Origin: Triplophysa rosa
Taxonomy: Eukaryota > Chordata > Actinopteri > Cypriniformes > Nemacheilidae
Length of the DNA stretch: 64,000 nucleotides
Direction of reading: 5' to 3'
Assembly (NCBI RefSeq): GCF_024868665.1
Contig: NC_079895.1
Coordinates: 8,501,069-8,565,068, forward strand
The notes beneath the pieces were generated by a model. It made no database searches. It had not been told where the DNA came from and worked only from the letters and a program-made list of their open reading frames with translations. The translations under genes and the position numbers were made by a program. Positions 36,313 to 50,200 of the stretch are shown piece after piece; position 1 is the first letter of the stretch, and each line of letters starts with the position of its first letter.

Positions 36313-36742
36313 TTAAAGTGATAGTTCACCCAAAAATGAAAATTCTGCCATCATTTGCTCACCCTCATGTCATTTCATACCTGTATAAATTACTTTGTTC
36401 TGATGAACACAGAGAAAGATGATTGGAAGAATGTTAGCAATTTTCAATTCTGTGAAATCATTTATAGTAGGAAAAATTAAATGGTAATCAAAGGTGCCCC
36501 AGAACTGTTTGTGTTCCTAAATTCTTCAAAATATCTCACTTTGTGTTCAACAGAACAACAAAATAAAACATTTTTTTCCTACTATGATAGTGGATGATGT
36601 CACAGTACTGAAAATTGCTAACATTCTTACAAATATCTTTCCTTGTGTTTAACAGAACAAAGAAATGCATATAGGTTTGAAACAACCTGAGGGTGAGTAA
36701 TTGATGACAGAATTTTTATTTTTGGGTGAACTATCCCTTTAA
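36313..36742. mobile_element. Angel-like TTAA palindromic element, full copy
   Basis: Starts TTAAAGTGATAGTTCACCC and ends GGGTGAACTATCCCTTTAA, with TTAA at both edges. The two halves are inverted copies (TGAAAATTCTGCCATCAT / ATGATGACAGAATTTTTAT). This matches the short palindromic fish elements called Angel, as I remember them. Eight or more related copies lie in this window. Confidence 0.8.
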
Positions 36743-37221
36743 TGTTAAAATATTATTTAACGTGTATGTATTTCATCAGCAGTAGCCATTCATTTATTAG
36801 CCTCACGTTTAATTTCGATAGTGCTGTAAATCCATTCCAAGCAATGTCATTTCCTTCTCATATCACACAGTGTTCATGTTCTTTTTCAACCGAACTTTAA
36901 GCCACAGTAGTCCATTAATGTTACTGACTGTCCTGACTGCTTTGTCTTTGCTGAGTGTCTGCTTTGTATTAGTCAATTACATTCTAATCAATGTCTTGAA
37001 AACAGAAGGTTGCTGGCTTTGGCTAAGATTTGAGTATCGCAAATGTGGTATTAGAGGAGTGAAGATAGCTGACACCAACATTCCTGTTTTATTAATAAAA
37101 ACATTTATTACATAGTTGATGATTTATCTTTGGTGATTATGTTTAGCAATTTCATTAACTGAGCTTTCTTTTTTCTATTTTGGTCATCTTTTGTGATTGA
37201 TCCTAGGTTGTGTTATTCATA

Positions 37222-40188
37222 ATGGCCCCCTCCTCTTCATCTTCCTGTTATGGCTGTCCTAGCTCCCGGCTGTGCTCCAGGTCTTCGGTCTACACTTTGG
37301 CTCTGGGTCTGGGTTTCATCACCTTGGGAACTAGTCGCATCCTATTACTAAAATTTTCAGCTAATGAGGGTATTGCACCATCATAGACCGACTAAAAAAA
37401 CTCTGTCGTATTGATATAAAATGTCTTGCTGCTTAAAGGGATACTTCACCCAAAAATGAAAATTCTGTCATCATTACTCACCTTCGAGTTGTTCCAAATC
37501 TGTATACATTTCTTTGTTCTGATGAACACAGAGAAAGGTATTTGGAAGAATGCTTTTAACCAGACAGATTTTGCCCCCCATTGACTACTATAGTAGGAAA
37601 AATACTTTTATCGTTTTTTTGTTCTGTTGAACACAAAAGAAGACTGTAGGACAGCAAACAGTTCTGGGGCACTTTTGACTACCATTGTATTTTTTCCTAC
37701 TATGGTAGTCAATGCGGGGCTAAATCTGTCTGGTTATAAGCATTCTTCCAAATATCTTTCTCTGTGTTCATCAGAACAAAGAAATGTATACATATTTGGA
37801 ACAACTCGAAGGTGAGTAAATGATGACAGAATTTTCATTTTTGGGTGAAGTAACCCTTTAAGACAAGTTTCTTGTCTCATGCTTGTTTCTTATACTTGCA
37901 GAAAACAAATATGACTTTCTTCCTGCATCTGTGAATTTAATGGCAGAGGCCATTAAATTAGTACTTTGTTTAGTGATGTCAGCACGGGTGGTCATTCGAG
38001 GTGAGCCAGCTTTAGTCCCAAAATACCATCTCTCATTAGCTTGTTAAACAATTTTGTTATATTCTGAAATAATGACATAAATAACATATATTTTTTGTTT
38101 TCCAGAGGGCCGCTCGTGGACTGGCTTTGGATCTTTTCTTAGTTACCTGAAATGGTTTGTTCCTGCATTCCTCTACTTCCTTGACAACCTTATAATCTTC
38201 TATGTGATGACCTACTTGCAACCTGTACGTTGGACTTATAAAGGCATTCTTTAATAAATATTAATTGATTATTATATAATATGATTATTTTGATACTTTG
38301 TATGAATACAGATAATTGAGCAATTAATTCTTTAAGCACGCTTTTTTATTCCTCGTGTTTTTAACAGGCCATGGCAGTATTATTTTCCAATATTGTAATT
38401 TTTACAACAGCCATTCTTTTCCGGGTTGTTTTAAAGTAAGTGCTGACACACCACGTTTTTACTAGCCTATCTTTTTCTATTCCAAAGAAATATATATTAT
38501 ATATTACTGACTATGTGTACTTTGACCTGCAGGAGGCACCTGTCCTGGGTGCAGTGGGCGTCTTTGATCATCCTGTTCCTGTCTATTGTCTCCTTAACTA
38601 CTGGAAACAGTGAGCAACACACCAATGCCATACACGCTATCCACCCGGCCCACATTTCCAGTCCCTCAAACAGCTGTCTGAAATACAGCCACCCTAAACA
38701 TCACAATTCATCAGACTGGATGGGAGGCTTGCCACAGGAGCTGTGGGACAGCCAGCTCATCCAGAAGCTGAACAGCTTTGGCCTGGGTTACATCCTACTA
38801 CTGCTTCAGTGCTTCATCTCTGCGCTGGCCAACATCTACAATGAGAAGATCCTCAAGGAGGGGGAACAGCTGGCAGAAAGCATCTTCATCCAGAACAGCA
38901 AGCTATACCTCTTCGGTCTGATCTTCAATAGCCTCATGCTGCTCCTTCACTCTGATTACCGGGACCTGACGCTGCACTGCGGCCTCCTCTATGGCCACAA
39001 TGTCTTCTCCATTGCGTTGGCGTTCGTCACCGCCGCCTTGGGTCTGTCGGTGGCTTTCATCCTGAAGTTTCGGGATAACATGTTTCACGTGCTGACGGGC
39101 CAGATCACCACAGTAATCGTCACAGCGCTGTCTCTCTTCCTCTTTGACTTTCAACCATCGATGGATTTCTTCCTGCAGGCGCCTGTAGTACTGCTAGCAA
39201 TCTTTATCTACCACAGCAGCAGATTGAAGGATCCAGAGTACGTTTTGCAACAGGAGAGGCTCAGGGTCTTCAATGGCGAAGTCTTTGAGAGGTCAAGAGG
39301 GGTAAGGGACTCGGCTTTAAATGTTAAATCCGAATGACAACAGACAAAAAAAAACTTTTGCATACTTAATTGTCCACCAACCACGGCGAACACACAGCTA
39401 ACACAACGCTAGCAAAACAAGCGAGTCTTCTTCTCCAACAGCAACATATACAACCATTTTCCCCTTAAACTCACTACTCCAGCACCCCTGTGAGGACACA
39501 GGACAAAACTCAACTTAACATTAAACTTCTTCGATTAATTCGAAGTCTGTTAGGGTATTTGACAGACTAATATGCAGATTTGTCTTATGGTGTGATGGCA
39601 AAAAATTTGAAAAAAAAAACAATGAAGATAAATCTCTCTTATGCTATTTTATATGATACATATAAATATTAACAATATAAAACAATGTAGTATTAACTTT
39701 TTTTCCCCAAAATTTTGCTGTCACACCATAGGACACAGGTACGATTTATTCGTCAACTAGCCATTACCAGTATAGACTTTACAGTTCGTTCTGATGTAGT
39801 GTCAAAATCACCATGTGTGGGTGAAATGCTTCCACCTTTATAATTAGTGTGTACATATTGACAGTTTAAACAAGGGTCTCATTGTAAAACAGGTCTGGCA
39901 AACCATAATCTGATTTAGTGTAGAGGGGTGAGAAATTTGACTCCTATAATGAAAACACAATTGAGTGCCAAAGCTTGCTTTGAATAACTGCATTATTTAG
40001 ATAAAATGTAATATATACTGCATGGAATTACATTATTAAAAAGCTCAATAATGCTACTGAAGGATATTTTGTACATAATGTTTTGGTATGAAACTCTTCA
40101 TGATTGCATTTTATTTTAGGATGGAGAAGAGCTGGAGAGACTAACCAAGGACAATACAGAGAGCGAATCGGAGGATAACTCTTTCTAA
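37222..40188 (+). CDS. slc35a5: Solute carrier family 35 member A5
   Basis: SLC35A5 is a multi-pass Golgi protein of the nucleotide-sugar transporter family, reported as a probable UDP-sugar transporter. Coding exons: 37222-37369, 37902-38000, 38106-38224, 38368-38435, 38533-39301, 40120-40188; phases close to 423 residues (human 424). Recognised blocks: [15 protein letters not shown] TM1, the YLQPAMAV loop/TM, SPSNSCL in the long lumenal loop with nearby His-rich and NSS segments, the family signature [47 protein letters not shown], and an acidic C-tail (GEELERLTK...ESEDNSF). The ATG at 37222 is the first in frame after an acceptor and matches the human start region. An Angel-like element lies in intron 1. 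The last coding exon is separated by an 818-bp intron. Confidence 0.95.
37433..37861. mobile_element. Angel-like TTAA element in slc35a5 intron
   Basis: A full copy with ends TTAAAGGGATACTTCACCC and GGGTGAAGTAACCCTTTAA. It lies between the slc35a5 exons 37222-37369 and 37902-38000, ending 40 bp before the latter. Confidence 0.8.
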
Positions 40189-41266
40189 ATGTGCTATCTG
40201 TACATAGTTGACATATTTTAAAATCAGCCTTTATACTGTATGTATTATAAAAACAGATTGTTTTATGTATTATAAAGAATCATCTATTGCATTGGTTCAG
40301 TTTCATTAAATGTATGGGGTACTGTTGTTTTTATCTATCTTTATATTACCATTATGAGCATGTGTAACTTTTGCAAGACAGTATTTCTCTCATCATATAC
40401 TGAATTATTTGGTTTCTTCATTGCTTCATACATAAAAGGGACATGATGTGATAGTGTGATAAGGTATTTAGAGGAATTCATTCTTTTTTTTTTTTAGTTC
40501 TGTTATGGGAGAATTTGCCTTTTACACAATCACATTTAACAAACAGTTATTGTGCCATACTATAAATGCATGTGTTATATTTTTAGGTTCTTGACATATG
40601 ACACTAAAAATACTGTTCTGATTTTGGAACAAACAAAATTCATTTTATTCATATCATAGCTGAAATATTTGCACAGTTGTTAGTTGAGATTCTCAAACTT
40701 CTAAAAATACTGTTTTGCAGCTATTGCCAATATATCACTGACCAGCAGAGGGGGACAAAACAAAACCGTCGAGCTTGACGAGTAGTTATTAGATTTTCTT
40801 GTAGTGCAAAGCTAAAAACGTCGATATATGGACCAGTACTTAAAATATGATTTGCAAAGTTTCCAACATTCATGTTCAGGATGCAGAAGCATGATGGTAA
40901 TATAACTTTACTGATATTAAAGCACAACTTAAATGTGTATAAATAAGACATTCAGCATGTGGCAGTGCTCCTTACAATACAGTGACAAATTTAAACATGG
41001 TTTCACAAAGAAATAAAGCCTGTTGTGACCTTTAAAAATGATCACTTAAAAAAATCCAATAAATACAAATGGTTTTTTTTGTATCTACAAAAGATTATGT
41101 CCATAGATGTGAAATGATATACACCAAACATGAATGAAGAGATCTTAGGCCTACAGCGGAGAAAATGCATCTTTTTACTTTATACTGTATAATTATGATA
41201 GAACCATTTAAAGGTATGTTCTGAGAGTTTTCTCTTATCTTGAAACACAGAGTTCACGGATAAACC
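40189..41266. other. Convergent 3' region of slc35a5 and ccdc80
   Basis: 1.08 kb between the two stop codons. AATAAA occurs on the plus strand near 41013 and 41057 (slc35a5 candidates), and TTTATT near 40644 could be a ccdc80 signal on the minus strand; if used, the transcripts would overlap tail to tail. No coding exon is recognised. Confidence 0.5.
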
Positions 41267-44200
41267 CTAATAACCATAACCCTGATGGTAGCCCTCCTGG
41301 TAACCGTCATGGTAGCCATGATGGTAACCATAGCCACCGTACTCGTCTTCTGGGCAGCGCATGCCTAGAGACTGCTGGATGGCCATCTCCTGTCTGCGTA
41401 GTTGCATGGAGTCGATCAGGTCGTAGATAATGGCCATGGACCACATGGGAGACGGGTACCAGGACTTGACGTTTCCATCTTTTCCCACCAGCAGCATGGA
41501 GAAGTACTCAGGGCTGATCTGGAAGTAGTTTCTGATGTCTTTGACCAGAGCGCCAGATAAGCCCTCGCGCTCCACTGTTGCGCTCCCTAAACACATACAT
41601 GTGGGAGTCAGAAGCAAGCAGCGTGCACATATTTTAACGATTCTCTGGAATGCGTGCGTGTGTACCAATATAATGAACAGGTTGCTAAACACAAATGCTT
41701 TTTAACAAAGTCATGGTACATTTTTATAGAAATCTATCTTTGTAAATCCAATCAAATATTGACTTAGCTTTTATCTTCCGTACATGTGGGATCTGCTGGA
41801 TCACTACCAAGATTCAAGTATGTTTACACTGAAGCACACAAAGACTGTAGTGTCAGCTCTCCAGACGCGGTTTATTGAAATCAACATCTGATCTAAACGC
41901 ATCAGACAGGCAACTGTTCCAATTTGCTGATGCAGCCCTTCAAAACACACAGGAGCTTCACTGGCAGTGACCAGGAAGCTGTCTGATGGAAAGTATGCAA
42001 ACACCTCAGCCCCCTTTCATTCTTGACCTGCAAAATATTATTCTTGCGAGAACTGTTTGGTCAATTCAGGACCCTGCTGGGTTGGAGAAGCTGACTCATG
42101 CCGGGACAGGCCTGAATCACAAAGCTATTTGATGCTTTTGATGGACAACGAAAAAAATGTTAACACAACAAAAACACACAGTTTCAGACTGCATGGATGT
42201 TGTCAAAAATGCAGAATGTAAAATAGTGAATAGGCTTCCTATAGTATGTTTACTAAGACTACAGTATGATAGAGTGTTAAGCAGCAAGCTGGTATTTTAA
42301 TCAAGTTGCTCCAAATGTCTGCACACCAGTTAATAATAGCGTTTTTCGCACCACTTTTTCGCAAGTCTAGACCGCATTTTATGTGTTTATTGGTAAGTCT
42401 AATTTGCCAGAAATGTAGCTTTTCTGCCAGTTCTGCCAGAGGTAGGATTCTTACCATTGATGGGGTAAAGCTCCAACACTCCCCCCATGTCCGCCAGGTC
42501 TGTCCCCATCAGCTTCAGTATTGATACGTGGCGAAGTCCTGAAAATCAACAGCAAGCATTTTGAGTTTTTGTGCTCTCATGTTGACATTAATGCATGTTT
42601 AAGGCTTACAGGCTGTTGATAGGAAATACAGCTGATATATGAGAACCAACAGTTTAAATAGATATGAAAGCAAGTCATTTGTTAATTCTTCATTTCTTGT
42701 TGCCTCACAATAATGCTTTTAAGGATCTTGATCACCAAATCTTAAAGGTGCTGTGTGTAATTTTCTGGAGGATCTGTTGATAGAAATGCAATATACTATA
42801 CATAACTATGTCTTCAGAGGTGTATAAAGACCTTACATAATGAAGCGTTATCTTTTATTACCTTGGAATGAGCTATTTCCATCTTCATACACCGCGGGTC
42901 CCCTTACATGGAATTCGGCAGATTGTTTCTACAGTAACCCTAAACGGACAAACTGCTCTACAGAGCATGTTTCGTAAATACATTATCTCAGTCGGCAAAG
43001 AAGTGTAACGTGACGACATCTTCGTTCTGTGTCAGCCACCGTAGTGCTTCAAAAGGTAGGGGTTCAGTGAGCTGTTGGTTGCAATTTGCGAGCTCACCGC
43101 TAGATGCCGCTAAATTTCCGACACTGGACCTTTAAGAAAGTGACAATATTTTTGGACATAACATTACTTAAGCTGTCTCATCAAATCTGATATCTCAGCC
43201 CTTTATGATTTCCATAGCCATTGCATGTGGAAATTGTGTCTTTTAGATAAAGCAACTATTACTACGTGACGCACCAAGTATCATCACTAACTGGGACCAT
43301 CAGCATGACTAATGGGTGTGGAACTGGTTTACTAACTACTACCAATAAAAATGGCTAATCCAGCCAGTAAAAGCTGTATATTATAAAATTAAGTTGTACA
43401 TGCTACAATGATGAATTACTGCTTAGTAAAATTAATGATTTGCTTGTCAAGATTTCTGGGACAAGATACAATCTGGCAAACGCTCTGTGCTGTTGTGTCA
43501 AGTGTATTTTGTTAAAAACGTTACCGACTGTAAGCAACATCAGGAATACACATTGTTCATTGGAATAACACCAAGAAAAATCCCAATTCCACCACGCTGT
43601 GGAGTTTATGAGATCTGGTTTGGTATGAACTAAAGTGGTTAACTGGTTTTAATCTTCGCTGAGTGACAAGAGGAAATCAATGTCAGAGCTTTTCATATGG
43701 CACACATATTATTTTGGCGAACGTGAGATATGCAAAAGAAAACGGAAACGCAAAACAGAGCAGGGTGAAAATGAGGTCAGTAGACCTAGCATGTAGAGTC
43801 CCTGAAGCAATAAACCAAATTATCCAGTGTATTTATGCAATAATTATATCTGGTATTTATATCAGAGTTACCCTTCAAAGAAATGCTAGGGTTTATCATG
43901 CTTACCCAGGTTGCACGCCTGACTGGTCAGAGCGTATAGCTGCTGCTGATAAGCCCATTCCTCATCATTTGGCGCAGATATGACAAACAACCTGCGTCTC
44001 CAGCGGAACCTACAGTAGAATCACCCAGAGTAAAATTATTACCAGACTGTAAGACTAGAAACAGGTTTGTTTATCCAGAGGTTCAAAGGAATGCAGTAAA
44101 ATCATAAAAAAATACTGTTCACAGATGATAACGTTTTTATCCAAATGTTGACATTTCTAAGAGATCTAACTGATAGCTCTGTTTTCACTAAAGGTCTCCT

Positions 44201-47200
44201 TATGTAAAGCTTTCCAAACAACAACTGTAACTAGACTGACGCAAAACAAAATATGATGCTCAATGAATGTATACACTCACAACACATTTTATTCATTATA
44301 CGTATATGGACCATTACATCAAAGCTAAAAAAATATACTGACTTAAATGACTTTAGATGTTTAAATAAACAAAGGCCAGGATGAGCCATGTTTGTTTGTG
44401 GGCAGGTTATGAGATGCCATCCTGAGGCTCTTATAGGAATACTTCACCCAAAAATGAAAATTCTGTCATCATTTACTCACCTTCGAGTTGTTCCAAATGT
44501 GTATGAATGTCTTTGTTCTTATGAACACAGAGAAAGATATTCGGAATAATGCTTCAGATATCAACACCCATTGACTACATAGTCGGAAAAAAACAATGGT
44601 AGTCAAAAGTGCCCCAGAACTGTTTGCTGTCCTACATTCTTCAAAATATCTTCTTTCGTGTTCAACAGAACAAAAAAAAAGATAAAGTAATTTTCCCTAC
44701 TATGGTAGTCAATGGGTGTTGAGATCTGTTTGGTTAAAAGCATTGTTTCCAAATATCTTTCTCTGTGTTCATCAGAACAAAGAAATGTATACACATTTGG
44801 AACGACTCGAAGGTGAGTAAATGATGACAGAATTTTCATTTTTGTCAGTGGAAACATACTGAGCACCAACATCATGAACTAGAGAAGGGCTATGAGGTAC
44901 CTGGAGAGGAAGTTCTCCAATGATCTTGGCTTGTCCTCTTTTTTACACGACACCCCATCACGTTTCTGTTGTTCCATCTCTCTGATTCGCGAGGAAAACG
45001 TGTCGACATAGTCAAACACAGCTTTCATCGCAATTGGGACATCATAGTTTTGCTGGATAAAATGAGAAGAGATAAAGTCATACTCGTGGATACCCTTGCA
45101 AGGTGATTTTCGAAATACATTTTGAGCGGACAAGAATGCTATACCTAAAATTCTGTCAAATTGACAGAGCTGTAAAGAATTCTTGACATTTTCAACAGTA
45201 AATACAAGGTGCAAGCCAGATTCAAAGCATGTATATGTACTGTATGTGAAAACTGTATGACTTTTCCATGACGTTCTTGATTCAGTGGGACATAATGGGA
45301 AATATTAAGCAGTACATGCTTTTAAAATAATGAAAATGCAAAGTTTTCATTTTAGACTTTTTATTGATTTTTTGGGCGAACTATCCCTTTAGCTGCCCAG
45401 CATGATTTTTTTTTGTTTTTAAAAGGAAGCTCTGAGGATTTTCATTAGATTATAGACTCCTATCCAGCCTGACTGCACAGTAGACTCTTTGTTTATTCCA
45501 GCTGTCTGCAAACAGAACTTGGCTTTACCCTGGCACAACTCACATACCGATGCAAACGACTGTTAAGGAAAGCTTTAAAATCAGTGAAAAATGTAATGTG
45601 TGACATGTTATGATTTGTAAATATAATGTGTGACATTACGATGTTAATATAATGTTATAATAATATAATGTAATGTGATTCAAATGCAGTCACATAGACA
45701 ACCTCAAGTTTATTTTCTGCAGAATCATTGTTCCAAAAACAGGTACAGTAGTAGTGCCCCAAAAGCCTCCCCTGAAATCTGATTGGTCGAAAAACAAAAC
45801 ATTGATCTCCGAGACGGTCTGTACTGTTTGAAAAACCCTAAAAGGCTTTAATGTTATCCTTCCCCACACAAAACACACCTACACCTTCAACTAGTCTTCT
45901 GAAGTAAACAACCCAGTTCACTACCATCATATTCGTGTGTAATATGGTTATTTACCTTTCTTTTCATGTCGACATCTGTGAGGACGACGTAGAAATCATT
46001 GTAGGTCATTCCGTACGCTTTCCTCAGTTCCGTGATGAGATCCTGGTTCTCCAAATCCTCCTGTCTCAGACCTTTCATGGGTTTGTCATTCTCTGCAAAG
46101 ACGCCACACAAAATCCCACAGTCTGATCAACCACAAGAGAGATAAATTCAGAAGATTACAGATAGCCAGACAGTCTTTGTTTTGATTGGAGTTCTAAGAG
46201 ACGTGTGTCTTTCATAACATAGTATGTGTGGTGACCTATCCGACGAGGTCAACGGTACTCAACTCAAGACTTATGAGAATCTCAATGCTGTTCTGCGGTT
46301 TGTCTGAATGGAAAGTCACAAGACATGCGGTCTAGCACAGCTCTGTGTGTTTATTCTGGGAACATGGCTTTCTCTGCTTCAAATAATACAGATAAAGCAG
46401 ACTCGTGTGAAAGAAGTTCGTGAGACAGCACAGGACAACACGGTCGACCCAAAGTATTTGATTTCCTTTCCACAAAATTCAAAGAATTTCTCACTCTGAT
46501 CTCCAGCGGACATGCTGGGAGGAGGTTTAAAGCTCTACTTTCAACATGGGAGGCCCTTGTGAAATGCAATCCACTGTCATTATAGAAAAAAATACCAAAA
46601 GCTGAGGCTAAACGGTAATTCTGTCTATAAATATATGGTCTTTATTTATCTCTCACTGCAAGAAATGAATATTATGGAGTTTGTTCTGTACCAAGGCTCA
46701 TACCCACAACTCAACCTAATTGAAAGTACAACAAAAAAAATTATACAGCAGGGTTCAAAATAATGTAAAATGAATATAAACAAATATGTTTCTGTAACAT
46801 TTCTTGATTAATACTAAGGTAACCATACAATGGCGGTACCCATTCACTTCTATTGTATGGACACAAAACCAATGCAAGTCAATGGGTACCGCCGTTGTTC
46901 GGTTGCCAACATTCTTAACAATATTTTCTTTCGTGTTCTGCAGAAGAAAGCCATGCAGGTTTGAAATGACAAGAGGGTGAGTAAATTATGACAAAATTTT
47001 CATTTTTGGGTGAACTATACCTTTAAAGGAGAACTTCACCTCAAAATTGGTCACCATTAACTTTCCATAGTAGGAATAAAGCGACTATGGAAAGTCAACG
47101 GGGACAAATTTTGAAGTAAATTACTCCTTTAAGAACCTTTTGTAACACAGACATTGAGTTAACAATAGGTTAACTTGATCCATTGAGGCACAATGACGGG

Positions 47201-50200
47201 CGTAGCACAGAATCTCGGGCCCTGTGCAAAGGCAATGTGTGGGGCCCCTCCACGTTAAACATCAATTAAATTGTTATATTTATTTATAATACAGCACTGA
47301 ATCCCATTTCTGTATGAATTGTGATATACTTAAATCTAAATAGATCACCTCAGTATCCCCTTAAACATGAATTGACAGTTTAGCTATATTTAATTTGTGT
47401 TTCATTAATAAAGACACTGTGCAGTGTAGTCCAAAACATTACACATTTAACTACTGAACAGTAAAAAAATCTAGTACTAGTACTGTATAAATGGTAGCAA
47501 TAATGCCACTTCATGACTGTTACTGAGATTGCCAATAAATATTTCTTAAAAAGTTTAATGCCAAGTCAAGAAAAAATGGCTCCCTTCTTATCAATTTTCA
47601 TTAAAAATAAAAAGGCACAAATACACTAGCACATCTTTTTATTACTTACATATTTATTGACCTTTTTAACTTTAGCATGATATTATTTTAATTGAATGTT
47701 TACATATGATTAGGGATAAAATGAATATATACCATATATACGTACATATCCAGAGTTTACCTCAATGCGCAGATAAAAACAAAAAGCGCAAGATGTTTGT
47801 CTCTTCATGCGCTCCGTAGTCCGGTGTACATTGTTTTCAAGTGATTGTTTTAAAGTTAGCAGCCTGCCCTGTAGGTTATATTCAATTCCAACTATTTTTT
47901 GGTTTGTCTGCTGAATATTACTCTCACAGTCCCCTGCCTAATTTTTGTGAAGGCTAAGAACAGCGAATTTGGTGTTAATTTAAACCACTGAGAACAATTT
48001 CATCATTTTAGCAGGCTTCCAAAATACTGCCACTGCACTATCAGAAACAAAAACAATACATTTCCGACACAAATACTAAAAACAAACTACCCAAATACTA
48101 CTTTGATCAGGTCAAGCACTAGCTGTAAAGTGTATTGTACTTCATCTACCTGTCGATGAGACTATCCGTCATTAAATGACAAGTTCACCTTCAAAATGAA
48201 AATTCTGTCATCATTTACTCACCCCTTTGTCATTTCAAACCTGTATGACTTTCTTTCTTCCGCAGAACACAAAAGAAGATATTTTAAAGAATGTTGTTAA
48301 CACCCCCCCATTCACTTGCATTGGGCTCAATAGAAGTGAATTGGGGGCTGTGCTGTTCTGTTACCAACATTTAAAAATATCTTCTTTTGTGTCCTGCAGA
48401 AGAAATTAAGTCATACAGGTTTGAAACGACAAGAGGGTGAGTAAATGATGACAGAATTTTCATTTTGAAGGTGAACTACTCCTTTAAAGCAAACGGTATA
48501 CTGTACATGTTAATTCAATATGAGAATGCAAAACAGAACTATTTTCTCTATAAATCAAAAATAAACAAAAATCCCCATCCTGCAGTTAGGCGTAACAAAT
48601 GGAAAAAGAGAGATTTGGCTTTGCCTTAGCGCTGCTCCTAATTATATACTGTATGGGCTAGTGTGCCTACCACAGCCACAGCACAGGACCTTTAATTGTG
48701 GTTTAGGAACCACCGAACATACAGTCAGTCATGTTTCCTTTTCCAGTACCTCTAATGTCTTCAGCTGCACTACAACCAGTCAGAGTGAGCTGGCAGTCTG
48801 TAAATGCTCAGAACATGGTGGACTGATATATACCTTCACAGAGAGGCCTGTGTATTCACTTAACTGATGTGTTCCTGGACAGTGAAGTCATCTAAGCACC
48901 TGTTTTGCTTCCATTTTTCCATGTGGCAGTGAAAGGGACCCCTCACACACAGACTGATGAGTGCATGGAACAACAATGTAAGCAGTGAGTCACTCAGAGT
49001 CAGTCCGGATGATGTCAACTTTAAACCCACTCATCAGATTTCATCTCAACGGCTTTTCAATTTTACAGTCGTATAATCGTGCGACGTAAAATGGCGACTG
49101 TTTTAAAAGCAAAATTTACGTGAACCTTTTTAGGTGACCTTTAAGCAAATCTGGTGCGAATTATCTCAGCATGGAAGAGGGAGAGAACTTTTGGAAGTTG
49201 TATAATAAATCAAACATCTTAAGATCTCTACCCATGATCTCAAATCCATTGTTTACACTCCAGGTTTTGGAATTCATCCCTTAGGCTTCCCTTCTGTTTT
49301 TCTTATCCAGAAACAGAGCATCAAAAAGCACATTTAAGTCCTTGTCAGACTCCAGCAGCAATGAATGCTCAACAACACATCCTGCCCAGAACTGCTGAGC
49401 TAAAATTCTCCAGTCAGAGTATCTGCTACAAAGGAAACAGACTTTTCCCCATGTCTTGGATAGAGAACTTCAGAGTATAACACGCCAAGGCAGACTCTGC
49501 TCCCACTGTTCCATTTGATTCATCCTGAAGGATTCCGTGACACTTGAACAAGTACCATTTACTTCATTCTCAAGTTCCTTCACAATGAGGTTTTATGTCA
49601 TGCGAGGTCACGGTCTGGAAAAGTGCTCCCACACTCACAAGTGAGTGCCAACTGTCAGAAAAAAGGCACTTTTTGCATGCCGTGTAATTAAAAGCTCTTC
49701 ATTTCCAGCACACAGAGAGAAAATGTGCATCTTTGGTCTAATCATACATAACTCCGTGTGAAAACTAGTAAAACTCTCACAGAACAGGAAACAGTTGTTC
49801 TATTTTGTATAGGCTGCGGGATTTTACGATGGGTTGCCACAGTTCCGTTCGGCTAAGTGAGAATGGATGGAATGCTTTGACCAGAAACCCTATAACATGC
49901 GTTTAAATGCCCATATGTCTACACATGACTTGGACTCTCAGAAGTGGCTGCTCAAAAAATAGCAAGATAGATAATGGAGCAAAAACAAAATCAGGAGAGT
50001 TAAAGTGATAGTTCGCTCAAAAATGAAAATTCGGTCATCATTTACTCACCCTCTTGTCATTTCAACCCTGTATGACTTTCTTTTTTCAGCAGAACACAAA
50101 AGAAGATATTTTGAAGAATACTGATAACCGAATAATTACCCGTTCACTTCTGTTCGAAAGTCTTTGAAAGAAAGGTTTGAAATGATAAGAGGGTGAGTAA

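Larger units (their letters stand above)
32950..37221. other. f5 - slc35a5 head-to-head intergenic region
   Basis: 4.3 kb between the f5 and slc35a5 start codons. It holds a candidate slc35a5 first exon (34096-34215), two nested hAT-like elements, a 21-bp tandem array, a tRNA-like SINE and a full Angel-like copy, each listed separately. The unique AT-rich stretch 33130-34080 holds no exon I recognise. Confidence 0.6.
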